Origin: Marasmius tenuissimus
Lineage: Eukaryota > Basidiomycota > Agaricomycetes > Agaricales > Marasmiaceae
DNA length: 64,000 nucleotides
Assembly: GCA_029532415.1 (NCBI GenBank)
Contig: JAQOTA010000050.1
Span: forward strand, 1,798,001 to 1,862,000
Reading direction: 5' to 3'
A program made the translations under genes and the position numbers. This document shows positions 41,113 through 51,212 of the stretch, in pieces. Numbering within the stretch: the stretch's first letter is position 1; each line of letters starts with the position of its first letter. The notes under the pieces were generated by a model. It was not told where the DNA came from and ran no database searches. It was given only the letters and a program-made list of their open reading frames with translations.

Positions 41113-42312
41113 ATGCGGTTTCGAACAGCCATCGAAAACCCAACAACATTCTGTAGTAAGTGCCCTCAATCTCTCCTACCTATCCTCTCTCTCGGATGTT
41201 TGTCTTGAATTAGCTATCAGAAATCGTGCAGGCTATCGAAAAACTCCAGAAAAAATGCGTGATCAGGTTCACAGAAGCCAACATCCATATTATCTGCGCC
41301 AGCGAGGCGAACGAGGGAGGGATGCAAGTATGGTCGTGAGTTATTTTGGTTTTAACGGCTCTATACATTTCTGATTATTATTGTCGATAGACAAATTAAA
41401 GTTGACTCCCTGTTCAATGAATATCGTATCCAATCCAACAACAACAACGAGATCACGGTGAACATATCAGCCGAAGCTCTGGCTGCCGCATTGAAGTCAT
41501 GTTCATCGAACGCAAACAGGTCATATGACACGGAAGAGGTCGTGATGAAGCTCGCGAAAAAGAATGAGCAGGCGGTGCTCAGTTTCGAAATTCTTGGTAC
41601 AACTCCGGTGGGGAGGAAGGTTCGCGTTGCACACGATGTGAAGATCGAGGTGTTGAAGGCGATGGATGTCGAGAAGCTTAGGGAGCCAATGTGCCCGGAA
41701 CCAGACGTGCGTCGCGTATTGACGCGCTTTCCTCTTCAGGACGCGATGTTGATTCCTTGGACAGACACATATCCTCCTGCCGCCGTTACACAAACTGAGA
41801 ACGATAGCCGACAAACTCAAGCTGATGTCTGAAATCCTCTCTATCAGAGCTAGCAATAATGGCTGCTTTCAACTATCAATCAATACTGAGTCTGTCAAGG
41901 TAGAAACTGAATGGAGAAACCTCACGAATCCAAAGATGCGTGCGTAGATTCTGGCTATCTCTTTCAATCTGATGTTCACACAAAGCCCACACCACATTGC
42001 AGTCCGGGAAGGGTCCCAGAGCGACGAACAACCGGAAAATACTCCACCCGACCCAGATCAGATGTTCGGGGTGCTGGTCTCTATGCGGAGCTTTGTCAAG
42101 TTTCTCAATAGCCACGCTATATCAACAACGACCATTGCCTGTATCTTGCTTTTCTTTTTCTTGTCTCATTCAAGAGAGTCGTTACTGACACAGCACTCGT
42201 AGGTATCTGCGACAAACACTGCCTGATCCTTTACGTCTACATCGGCGATGTGGCTGAGGCAGGAGGGGTTTTGACGTTCTATCTCCCAGCGGTTATCGAT
42301 GATGATGGTTGA
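41113..42312 (+). CDS. hus1: HUS1 subunit of the 9-1-1 DNA-damage checkpoint clamp
   Basis: Forms a PCNA-like ring with Rad9 and Rad1 that is loaded at damaged DNA and activates the ATR/Rad3 checkpoint. Six exons: 41113-41155, 41221-41335, 41391-41706, 41765-41943, 41986-42140 and 42203-42312, about 305 residues, the usual length. Start MRFRTAIEN matches family MKFRAKI. Further matches are CVIRFTEANIHIIC, NEITVNISAEALAAALKSC, GRKVRVAHDVKIEVL, LREPMCPEPDTHILLPPL, LKLMSEILSIRASNNGCF, ESVKVETEWRNLTNP, MRSFVKFLNSH and the end GGVLTFYLPAVIDDDG. No frame break was found. The fourth intron is short (42 nt), so its boundaries are the least certain. The gene is intact although it sits between an F-box pseudogene, a MITE-like element and other accessory sequence. 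Confidence 0.9.
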
Positions 42313-42802
42313 GAGGAAGTCCATGACTGATATCGAGTCAATGTGCTTCACTGGGTTTTTCATTGTATCAATGCATCCTTTGTTAGTATTCTTTATTTGT
42401 GTATCACTGCAATTGATGTCTTTCGGATACCCGTATACAGCGTAACGAAAGCTCTCCCACCCGTCCTGTAAGTTTCAATATCACTTCAATGACTTTTCAA
42501 CTTTACGATATCCCCAATCTTCCCAGCACAGGGCGTGTACATCACCCGAGCGATTTCCGCCCCAATGCTTGTTTGAGAACAAGGTTGGGATGACTACCGA
42601 GAATGGCGCTAATCTCTAGGTTGGTATTCACCGGCACCTGTCAATCATGAGCGCTGAGCGCCCCAGCCACCTACCGGACTCCCTGGACCAGCCCGACATT
42701 CGGCTCAAGCGCCAGAATCCTTAACAATTGGATACATGCACTAAAACATACGGTTACAACTACACTAGGTTATAATGAAAACAAACTCAACATGAGCTCA
42801 AG
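42313..42802. other. Convergent intergenic region
   Basis: 490 bp between HUS1 and the C2H2 gene; no feature recognised. Confidence 0.35.
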
Positions 42803-43797
42803 TTACGAGGCAGGCCGGCAAGGCTTTTTCGATTTTTCGAGATGTCGACGAAGATCCCCTCGTGAGTTGAATCGTCGTGAGCACCTATCGCAACGATGGG
42901 GCCTCAGGCCTGTGTGCGCCCTCATATGATCTATGTAGTAGAGCAAGGGCTCGGTGAACAATCACCGAGCGAGGAGCTTACGACTCACAATCGTAGTTAT
43001 GTTTTGCAGTAAATCCTTTTGATTTGCATCCTTCGACTCTGCAGAAAAATTTTGGTGTTGTCTTCCGATGGTCTTGGGAAGCACAAGTCCAACGTTCCGA
43101 CCCCACTTCAAGACGGGAGATGCGCGTCGGCCTCAACACCAGGGACTGGGCTTGGCGTTGGGCATCAGAATAACCCGACTTGGCGCCAGTAGGCGTCGGC
43201 GGTGGCCTGTACAGTGTTACAGGATAATGTGTAAAATCTGGTGGGTTTGCCATGTAGTCTTCATCCCAAGACACATCAGATGATGAGGGTGAAAACACCG
43301 CGACTTCAGGAGGACTGGGCTCCCCATTAGACTCTGTGATAGCAGACTGAGGCATCGTCGAGAGCCGCGACGACGGGGTGGAAGGTGAAAGCGACTCTCC
43401 ACTATCCAGACTCCGTTGGCCTCCGCCAGCCACGTCGACGGGATCCAAACCCCACTGTAAGGCTCCTTCCGTGGGTCCCTCAACGGGCCGCCATGTATCG
43501 AACGAGGATTGGGGGTGAAGGTTATCCAGCGCGTCCCTTGACTGAATCCAATCCCCACCACCATCGGCCAGGCCAACTGACAGTATCCAGGCGTAGGAGT
43601 CCACTCCCTCCTCCATCATGGCTCGGGTCTCCATCGCGTCGGCAACTTCAGTGTTGACATGGAGAGTCGTCGTAAAGTGGCTTCCGGAGTCAGAATGGCA
43701 ATCGCTCTCTGGGATGTCGACACTAAAGGTCATAAATTTAGTCTTGATCATCATGATAAGGTCTTCGAGCGGTACAGACGTACTCAGCGTCAATCAT
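42803..43797 (-). CDS. C2H2-type zinc-finger protein, probable transcription factor
   Basis: Three exons: 43784-43797 (14 nt, MIDAD start), about 42987-43722, and 42803 to about 42928. The N-terminal 200 residues are Ser/Pro/Asp-rich with an acidic SSSDVSWDEDY block, as in activation domains. Two fingers are split by the last intron. Finger 1 is CRVEGC ... HMRAH, with four residues between the cysteines. Finger 2 is CDRCSRRFNSRGDLRRHLEKSKKPC, a Cys2-His-Cys form in which the last ligand is C rather than H. The linker TGLRPHRC is a C2H2 linker. The protein ends eight residues later (stop 42803-42805). Mushroom genomes hold many such two-finger proteins; target genes are unknown. The short first exon is a prediction; alternatively translation starts at an ATG inside its intron. 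Confidence 0.7.
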
Positions 43798-46700
43798 GAT
43801 GCGGGAAAAAGGATAGAGACGGTCGTTGGGGTCGAGGATGGGTAACAGACTGTAGGGGTAAACTGGGAAGAGAGAAAGAGACTCTCGCCACATTCCACTG
43901 AGAAAACTGAAGCTCAAGTCGTTATAATCCTGAAATTTATGATAATTAATGGCTACACTCTTGCGAGATTGCTACAATGTTGGATGTGGGATCCTGGATT
44001 AGGATCGGCCCAGGGCTCAAATTACACACCACTTTCCGAGCCCTGAACACCTTAATCTGAATTCACTTTGAGAATAATACAACTCGACCAACGGGAAAGA
44101 TTGCAAATGTATAGAAAATGATATGCTACTGGGCCGAGCAACAAATTGTTTGGGATCTTCCGTACTAATTTTGCCACCAAGTATGGGGTGCTTTGAGTAC
44201 TGTATCTTAAGCAGAGAATGGAAGGAGCAGAGAGTGTGAGGGCATCGGAATTCATTATCAGAACTTTGAGGCCACAAGAGGGCTCAAGAGGGTCACCGGT
44301 CACCAGTCAGGCCCAGACAAAGCTGTGAGCCACCGGTCATTCAAAACCCCACGCGAGGTCCACGCGATCGCCACGCTCTCGGAAAGTCCGGTGAGCCCGG
44401 ATAATCGGACCTGTGGACGAGTCACGACAGACAACCCTGTTGCTGTTACAGGTGAACGACTGCGCCTGTGGCGACCTTGTTCTTTTTGAGATTAACCGTG
44501 TCGACTGCCGCACATCAGAGTCAACATGAGGTCACTGCGCAGCCTGCACCTAAGACCGATACCTTGGTATACGATTCCACTGGGGGCATTTGCGATCTGA
44601 TCTTTGTCTCCCGACACCAAAACGGTCCACGGGAGATCTGCTGTTGAATAGGTTGCTGTCACTGAAACGCTTCGTGACCTCGCCCGATGGATTTATCTCA
44701 GAGGGGGGCACACATTCAAGCACATTCTGCTGAGAATCCCGCGAATCCAATCCAAGGGCGAGATGGAAACCTGACGAAAGGCGGGTAGCATTTCAACAGC
44801 TAGCGACAGGGTCGGAGGGCTAGGGTCCCGAAGGAAATTCAAGGTTGTACGAGCCAGCACTGGCACCGGTGCTGCTGTTATACTCAATCGCAGGTGGCTG
44901 AGACCCTGAATCTTGTGTGTGCCACCGATATATCTATCGAGCAATCGTGGCACCGTTGGGAGACCCTGCGTTGATGGCGGGCATAGTCTGAACTCGAAGG
45001 ATATAAGGAGTACGATGGGTGAGCTATGATACGTCCGTCCTCAATAGATACTACCGTTGCTCACAGACACCCAGAGTTCGAGGACTTCGGAGTTGAGATC
45101 AAAACTCTCGGAGAAGATTTGGGAGCTGCTATCAAATCGGACAACTTGAGTTGGTCTCTCTGAAAGGGAACCGTCCGCCCGAATCTTAGGTACATTCGGA
45201 ACCGACAGATTCGTATATGCATTCCTCCAAACAGTACAACATCCCCAGAAGCTACCACCACCGAGTGCGAGTGAATCAGGGCCGTCCGAGCCTACGATTG
45301 GGCGTCGTGACCAGTGACCGCCGCCTTCCGTCGCCGTGAACAACGTCCAAGTTCCTATCCACCGCAGCACTGCTCTGGTGTGATGATTATTTGGTTGAAT
45401 GGAAAACCAGTCACATAAACGCGTTCTAACTCAGCAAGGGGCTGCGGCTGGAGGTCCCGTCATCAGAGATAGAGATGGAGACTGAAAAAAGAGACAAATC
45501 AGACGAACAGTCGCCCGTGCTGACACCGAGCATTCGAACCCACCACGCCAGGACACCGTTCCGTTGCGCAACCGCTCTGAGATAAAAATTGACTGCCGTG
45601 GAGTAGTCGTGTATGGTTAGAATACAACGGCCGGAAAATCGTAATGGTGTGAGTACCGTACAGTTCGAGAAGAATATGTAGGAATGGTAGTTTTCTCTTC
45701 GACGGTACAAGTCGATACTCCGTCTTTGCCACTGATGAGTGCCCCACGAATCATTAAGTATTTCCACTTGCAGTTTTGACTTCTGTGTTCAGGTGCCTCG
45801 TTATATCGTAAGATTCGTAGGAAATCAGGGTTAAGGTATCTTGATTGAGGTCGATTTGATCTGCGAATGCGTGAGCAAGTGACCCAGTGAGAGAGGCCTA
45901 CACGAAACTCACCAGTCGACCAGCCCATTTAAGAGCCAGCGCTTTTAAGTATCAACGTGAAGGAAAGGTGGTTAACGAGTTGGAGTGATGGTGCAAATCT
46001 TGTTTTGGGACCGTTGGGTATATTCTGCAAGGAACGCTGTGACAGCGTCGCAAATGCTGAGAATGACTGAGTGAAAAGTCGTTGGTGAGCATGGCGAACA
46101 GTGTCAGCACTTTGACAGTTTCACGTCAAGGAACACTCACCCTTGTTGGTAGTGGTGGTTGGGTCCAGAGTCATATTTGAGAGCTTAGACGGGGCTAAAG
46201 GAGCCGTCGAGGCGGCGCAAGGTGTCAGCATGGAGGGAAGTATCGTCGATCTCTCTAGTGAGCTCAGGATGCGTGGGGAGGAGAGGCGAAGGCCAATCGA
46301 GTCATGGGCTGCCCGGATTTTTCGTCCTCTTCTCAATACAGACAAATCTGACCAGCTGAGGGCTGCAGATAAGGACACGTCTTGACGCGCTTATTTTCGT
46401 CCCAAATTGCACTTAGGATCACACGTTCGCATGACCCAACACATCGACAGTGACAACCATGCTCGTTCTTGCCGGAATATTTCAGGACGTTGGCGCGTCC
46501 GCTCGATCCAAATAGCCTGTGAGCATACACGTTATCTCCCCCGCTCGAAAAGTATGTCTGCAGACTCTGCACGCAAAGTTTCTCCAGTGAGAAATTTTTG
46601 GTACAGAGATTCAATCCACCTGTCCTGAGAAAGGTACGTACTGTGGGTGCCCGTGAGACGTGTATACATTGACAACGGCCGCGCTGCCGTGGGTGCCCTT

Positions 46701-47474
46701 GTTCTGGTTGGTCCAAGCGTCCGAGGTTTCGATCTCCACCTTCCAAGCGGAGATCCTTTGGAAGACGATCCCTGGATTGCGTTGAACACGCAGATCGACG
46801 TGGCTTTATGGCTTTGTTGATCTCCGGCAGCTGCTTCAGCAAGTATGCCAGTGCCAATCTCGCGAAACTCGCTGCAGGGCTTGCGTACGAAGCGTGCAGT
46901 CGAAGACGGCTAACGCCACTAGGACTCTGTTCAAAGTGAGCTCTGTAAAGTCTCTTTGGATGAGTTAATATCCATCAGGTTCGCACTTGAATTGTGTATG
47001 GAACGCACCGGCAACCAAATTTAACGTCATCATTCAAGATGCTCCTTGTTCTCCAATTGTTCTCAGCTACATGCTGAGCTGTCAACCGCAGGTCTTCGAC
47101 AACATCGGAACAGCATGAGCACTTGAGGACTCAAGAAGACATTTCGGATGCTTGAAACTGGCTCGAAACACTCGAACCTGATTTCCTGGAATTCCAAGAT
47201 GTAGGAGAGGGATAAAAGAGCACAGTCAATTGCCGGCCATGTGGCCGGGGGTGTTCCTGACAGTTCGGACAGCGACAACGCGTGTCCGATGACGAGCTCA
47301 ACGACCAAACCACGACTCGACCACAGTCCGCCGACACAAGCTTCACTTTGGCGATTGTCCATCGGTGTAAATTTGACCTTCAACTTTGGCTAGTACGCAA
47401 AAGCTCAATCCAAGTCGAGCATCTCGCGATTACTCATTCTTATCACGCCCATCCAGCTTTGAATTGTCGATTGC
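43798..47474. other. Unresolved region with coding-like minus-strand segments
   Basis: No complete gene could be built. On the minus strand several segments look coding and have plausible splice sites: 46637-46800 (KVEIETSDAW ... VVNVYTSHGHPQ, then GT donor), about 46400-46585, and 45972-46069 (VILSICDAVTAFLAEYTQ, ending in a stop), which joins to an upstream segment by a GTGAGT...CTCAG intron. Others at 45600-45928 and 44693-44953 have an LRR-like look (GLSHLRLSITAAP). They do not connect into one frame. This may be one or more decayed genes, possibly including another F-box remnant, or a fast-evolving gene whose exons I cannot join. Confidence 0.3.
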
Positions 47475-49109
47475 ATGGAAACACACCAACCTTGTTCTTG
47501 CCCGTATTGTGGTTCATACTCCAGCTCAATAAATCCTCCTGCGGCCGACGTCGAGAATCTCAGCCAGAGCAATTGCCCGCCTACTAGCTCTCAAAACATG
47601 AGAGACAATCTCTCACAAATCGACGAATGCCTAAACATGTTGACGAAAAAAATCGACCGCTTGGAGGAAGGAATACGCCGTCTCAACGAGGAACGCAAAC
47701 GTCTAGAGAGCTTTGCTCGGACGTACAAGACAGTTCTTAATCCAGTCCGTTGCCTTCCGGAGGTTGTTTTGAGGGAGATTTTTCTCGCCTGCATATCGGA
47801 TCTCAGCGGGTTCATGGGCATTTATTGGCATTCGGCGAACAAGCAGTCTCGTGTGCGAAATTCATTGAATCCCGCCAAACCACCTTGGACCCTGGGGCAG
47901 GTGTGCTCGTCATGGAGGACGGTTGCACTTTCCCATTCACTGATTTGGTCTTTCATGTCCATCTCGTTTCCCAGAGCCGAAAGCCCTCAGTCTGTCTGGA
48001 ATTGCAGACTTTCGCAGTTAATGTTACAGATATATCGCTCGAGTTCCCAGCCTCTTACGGTTGCTTTGCAATCGCATGTCTCAATCGACCCATACAACCC
48101 GCTCCTTGTCAGCATCTGTTCGCATGCTGCCCGATGGGTGAACCTACGACTTCGTTTCGACGACACGACGTTTCGCGATCTACAGGAGCTGATTTCACCT
48201 ATACTCAAAGGTCGTATACCCAATCTACGAGGCCTGCAGTGGATCGTCCACAAAAGCGACTCATCCACTCGGGGTCGCGAAAGCACTTTATTGGATGCCT
48301 TCGAACACGCTCCCTCCCTGGTCGATCTCGCCATTCATCCTCAGCACTACAAAATTTACAACCTCGTCCGTCTGCCATGGTCGCAAATGACAAGCTACTC
48401 CGGCATCCGATTGAGACTGTCCACCAACTACCCCTACCTCCTCGAGATGAAGAACCTTAGAAGTCTCTATCTTATAGATGTCAATCACCTCGACGGTGTG
48501 CCCCCAATCACGCTTCCATCTCTCACTACACTTTCCCTTGCCTCGCGCCCCGGCTCTACCACCGAGAACGTTGGTCCGCTTCTCGAGCTCCTCACACTCC
48601 CCGATCTCCAAGAGCTTCGAATATCCGTGGACCATGTTATAGCATCTCTTCCCGATTTTGTCACTCGGTCGGCACCCACACTCCGCTCTTTTTGGTTTAA
48701 ACTATCCGCGATATCCGACGATGCTTTTATTGAAATGTTAGAGATCATTCCAGTGCTCACATCACTTTCAATTCAGCATCCAACGAACATTCTCATCCGT
48801 GCACTAGCTCGGACTTCTTCGAAAGGAACCCCACGACTACTTCCACAGCTTTGCGAACTGAGGTTGTTCTCAGGGGAGGCTATCGATGACATGGAATCCT
48901 TCGCCAGTCTAGTGGCACTCCGTGCTGATAATGGAGTTCCTGAATTGGGACCACCATTCAAACGCGGTCGAGAGAACGTTCGACGCTTAAAACGACTTTG
49001 CTGTGATGAACAGCTCTCGCTAGGGGACGATGATGTTCAAGAGTTACGTGCGAGTGGATTAGATGTACTTCCCCTAACGCCACAATGGGGTATGACACCA
49101 TTCCCCTAG
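47475..49109 (+). CDS. F-box protein with LRR-like C-terminus, intact copy
   Basis: Single exon of 544 codons without breaks. A short Cys-containing N-terminus (CSCPYCGSYSS) is followed by a coiled coil (about residues 45-80: ECLNMLTKKIDRLEEGIRRL), the F-box (NPVRCLPEVVLREIFLAC, about 91-108) and a PPWTLGQVCSSWRTVALSHS block. The remainder is irregular leucine-rich repeats (MKNLRSLYLIDVNHL, LPDLQELRISVDHV, LLPQLCELRLFSG). This is the usual form of the large F-box families of mushrooms. By family the F-box binds Skp1 and the C-terminus recruits substrates to an SCF ubiquitin ligase; the substrate is unknown. The start at 47475 gives the longest product; an in-frame ATG at about 47598 is also possible. 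Paralogues at 36433 and 38624 are decayed. Confidence 0.85.
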   Translation: METHQPCSCPYCGSYSSSINPPAADVENLSQSNCPPTSSQNMRDNLSQIDECLNMLTKKIDRLEEGIRRLNEERKRLESFARTYKTVLNPVRCLPEVVLREIFLACISDLSGFMGIYWHSANKQSRVRNSLNPAKPPWTLGQVCSSWRTVALSHSLIWSFMSISFPRAESPQSVWNCRLSQLMLQIYRSSSQPLTVALQSHVSIDPYNPLLVSICSHAARWVNLRLRFDDTTFRDLQELISPILKGRIPNLRGLQWIVHKSDSSTRGRESTLLDAFEHAPSLVDLAIHPQHYKIYNLVRLPWSQMTSYSGIRLRLSTNYPYLLEMKNLRSLYLIDVNHLDGVPPITLPSLTTLSLASRPGSTTENVGPLLELLTLPDLQELRISVDHVIASLPDFVTRSAPTLRSFWFKLSAISDDAFIEMLEIIPVLTSLSIQHPTNILIRALARTSSKGTPRLLPQLCELRLFSGEAIDDMESFASLVALRADNGVPELGPPFKRGRENVRRLKRLCCDEQLSLGDDDVQELRASGLDVLPLTPQWGMTPFP

Positions 49110-49883
49110 TAAACTTCGCTCCGCCCCCCGCCATCACCATCGAGGAACAGGGAATACAGCAGAGGCGAAACGTGGAGATAGAACAGGATGATACCTCGAC
49201 TAGGGCTTCGGATCGTGCCACCGGGTCGAACCTTTTTTCGGCATCAACATTCCTTCGCGTCTACGCGTTCTGTTACTTCGTCAACTCGCAAACCTAAATT
49301 ATAAGAAACAGTCGTTTGGTACAGACAGTGGCTCATCGTAATCACAGGAGTCGTAAGCGGCACATTTATAATAACGAACTAGGGATACACTGAGTTAAAG
49401 GGATTCCTTCATTTATTGGGCGTAATCACATACATTACCTGTTCCATTCAAACTCTATTCAACGGTAGACCTTCTGACGCGTCGCTGACTCGCGAGTCGC
49501 TGGGGTCGGAGAATGACTATCAATGTAAACCATATTATTGTTGGATACTTCGAGCAACTCAATGGACCTCTCTCATTGGCAAAACCGTCGAAGGCCTACT
49601 ATCGATACTGCACCACCGAGTCCGACTATGGTAAATATTCTTCGCGTGTGGGGCTCGAGAGGTCGATAGAGTCTCACTGCGCATTCCGAGTCTGCCGAAA
49701 TGAGATGGTATTTATAGCTTCCGTGCTCCACAATGTACTGTAGGTTCAGCGCTGAGAAATTCCCTTCAGGCTGCCAGCGGCATCTGAGGAGTGGGTTTTA
49801 TATCATAGCCCCAATCATTACCTGGCATCGCTCCTTTCCCCCCATCTTTCCTCTCAACTGCCACCCTTAACTCTGCAGGAATC
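49110..49883. other. Intergenic, no gene recognised
   Basis: 774 bp; only short open frames. A TTTTATATC sequence about 90 bp before the next ATG could serve as its TATA element. Confidence 0.35.
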
Positions 49884-51212
49884 ATGTCCGATGCGGAGGA
49901 GGATTTCGTCAAGGAAATTCGGGAAGCCTACTTCAACGCATGCAATTTCGAATCATTGATGCGAGGTGAGTTGTCTCTTGCTGTAATATGTTCTCGGGAT
50001 CCCACATACGGATAAACTCAGACTGATAAAAATCTGGCCAGGCGTCCACATAGCGGTTGTCGTATCAGCGCTTTCCAAAATTTGTGCGTTCGACCTTGTC
50101 CTTAGCCCAGTGAGCCTTTCTTCACTTGCGTTCAATGTGGTCGCGGTAGACGCAGGAAAGAAAAGCGGCCCTCGAAGGCACATCACCGCTTTCCTTATCA
50201 TTTTTCTCTTCGTACTTTCCACGATCCACAACGCTGCGTTTTGGGCGTATGTTCGCCGCGCGTTTATCGCGCACGGAGAAACAGCTCAGTCGACTGCGAG
50301 TGCACTCAACGACTATCCAACGTGGTTCACGGGCATAACGTCAGTCTCATTGCATTATCGTCAGTTGCCTCTGACTGACAGTCTCGCCAAGTATGGCTCT
50401 GATGGAGTCCCTTCTAGATTTGGAGGACATGGGTGGTATGGGGGCAAAGCTGGCGGGTGATTGTTCTTCCCATCATATCCACGATGCTGATGACCGGTGA
50501 GCGTTTGACAGACACGTTTGAGGTACTCGAGTCCTAACATAATTGGCGTCTCACCAGCCTTCTCAATCATTGCGATTTACCAGACCGTAACGTCTACGAC
50601 CTTCGGCGCCGTGGGCGTCGACTACGCCACAGCTCTGTATGCCTCAACCCTAGCCACAACGATTTTTTGTACGGTCGCCATCGTGTACAAGGTCGTGAAG
50701 ATTGGAGGTTCGGCTAGTCTGCGGACCTACCGAGGCGTGGTAGAAGTCCTGGTAGAATCGTCTGTGCTGTACTGCATAGCGACTCTTTTCGCGTTAATCG
50801 CCTATGTGAAAAGTGGTCCAGCTTCGGAGTTCGCGTCGGCCTTCTGGACGAGTGTCACGGTGAGTTGACTCAACTTCCTCCTACTCACATACAGCACTCA
50901 CGTCGATTGGACTCCGGAACGCAGGGAATAGCACCGACCCTACTTGTTGCGCGAGTGGCATCTGGTGAGGCCCGACCGGATGATACTTGGAATCGGACGA
51001 CAAAGCAGAATACCCACATTGGTCAGATATCTTTCATGAGAGAGCAGGGTTCAAGGCCGGCTACCGAAGGCTATGAGCTTCAGCCACATCCGGGACTTGA
51101 GCCGTTTGCGGTTGGTTATACGGATTCTGATGAGGGCGAAACCTCAGCTATTGAGTCTGGAGGACGTCCGGAGAGGAAGAAACACGGTTCGGATGCGTCC
51201 AGGGATGTCTGA
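49884..51212 (+). CDS. Agaricomycete 7TM-like membrane protein, possible frame break
   Basis: Belongs to a large mushroom family of seven-pass proteins without assigned function. Recognisable parts are the start MSDAEEDFVKEIREAYF, GVHIAVVVSALSK, the helix ITAFLIIFLFVLSTIHNAAF, NDYPTWFTG, IWRTWVVWGQSWRVIVLPII, AIYQTVTSTTF, a helix ATTIFCTVAIVYKVV, RTYRGVVEVLVESSVLYCIA and the family end GIAPTLLVARVASGEARPD, then a polar tail. Introns near 49967-50041, 50505-50560 and 50860-50926 splice cleanly. Between NDYPTW and IWRTW (about 50360-50412) the frame changes: TDSLA or MALMESLL could precede IWRTW, but no normal intron joins either in frame. The gene may carry a one-base lesion, or have a splice I could not see. 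Confidence 0.62.

Noticed and set aside
45505..45550. GGGTTCGAATGC on the minus strand as a tRNA B box
   Set aside because: The T stem does not pair and no A box lies at the proper distance.
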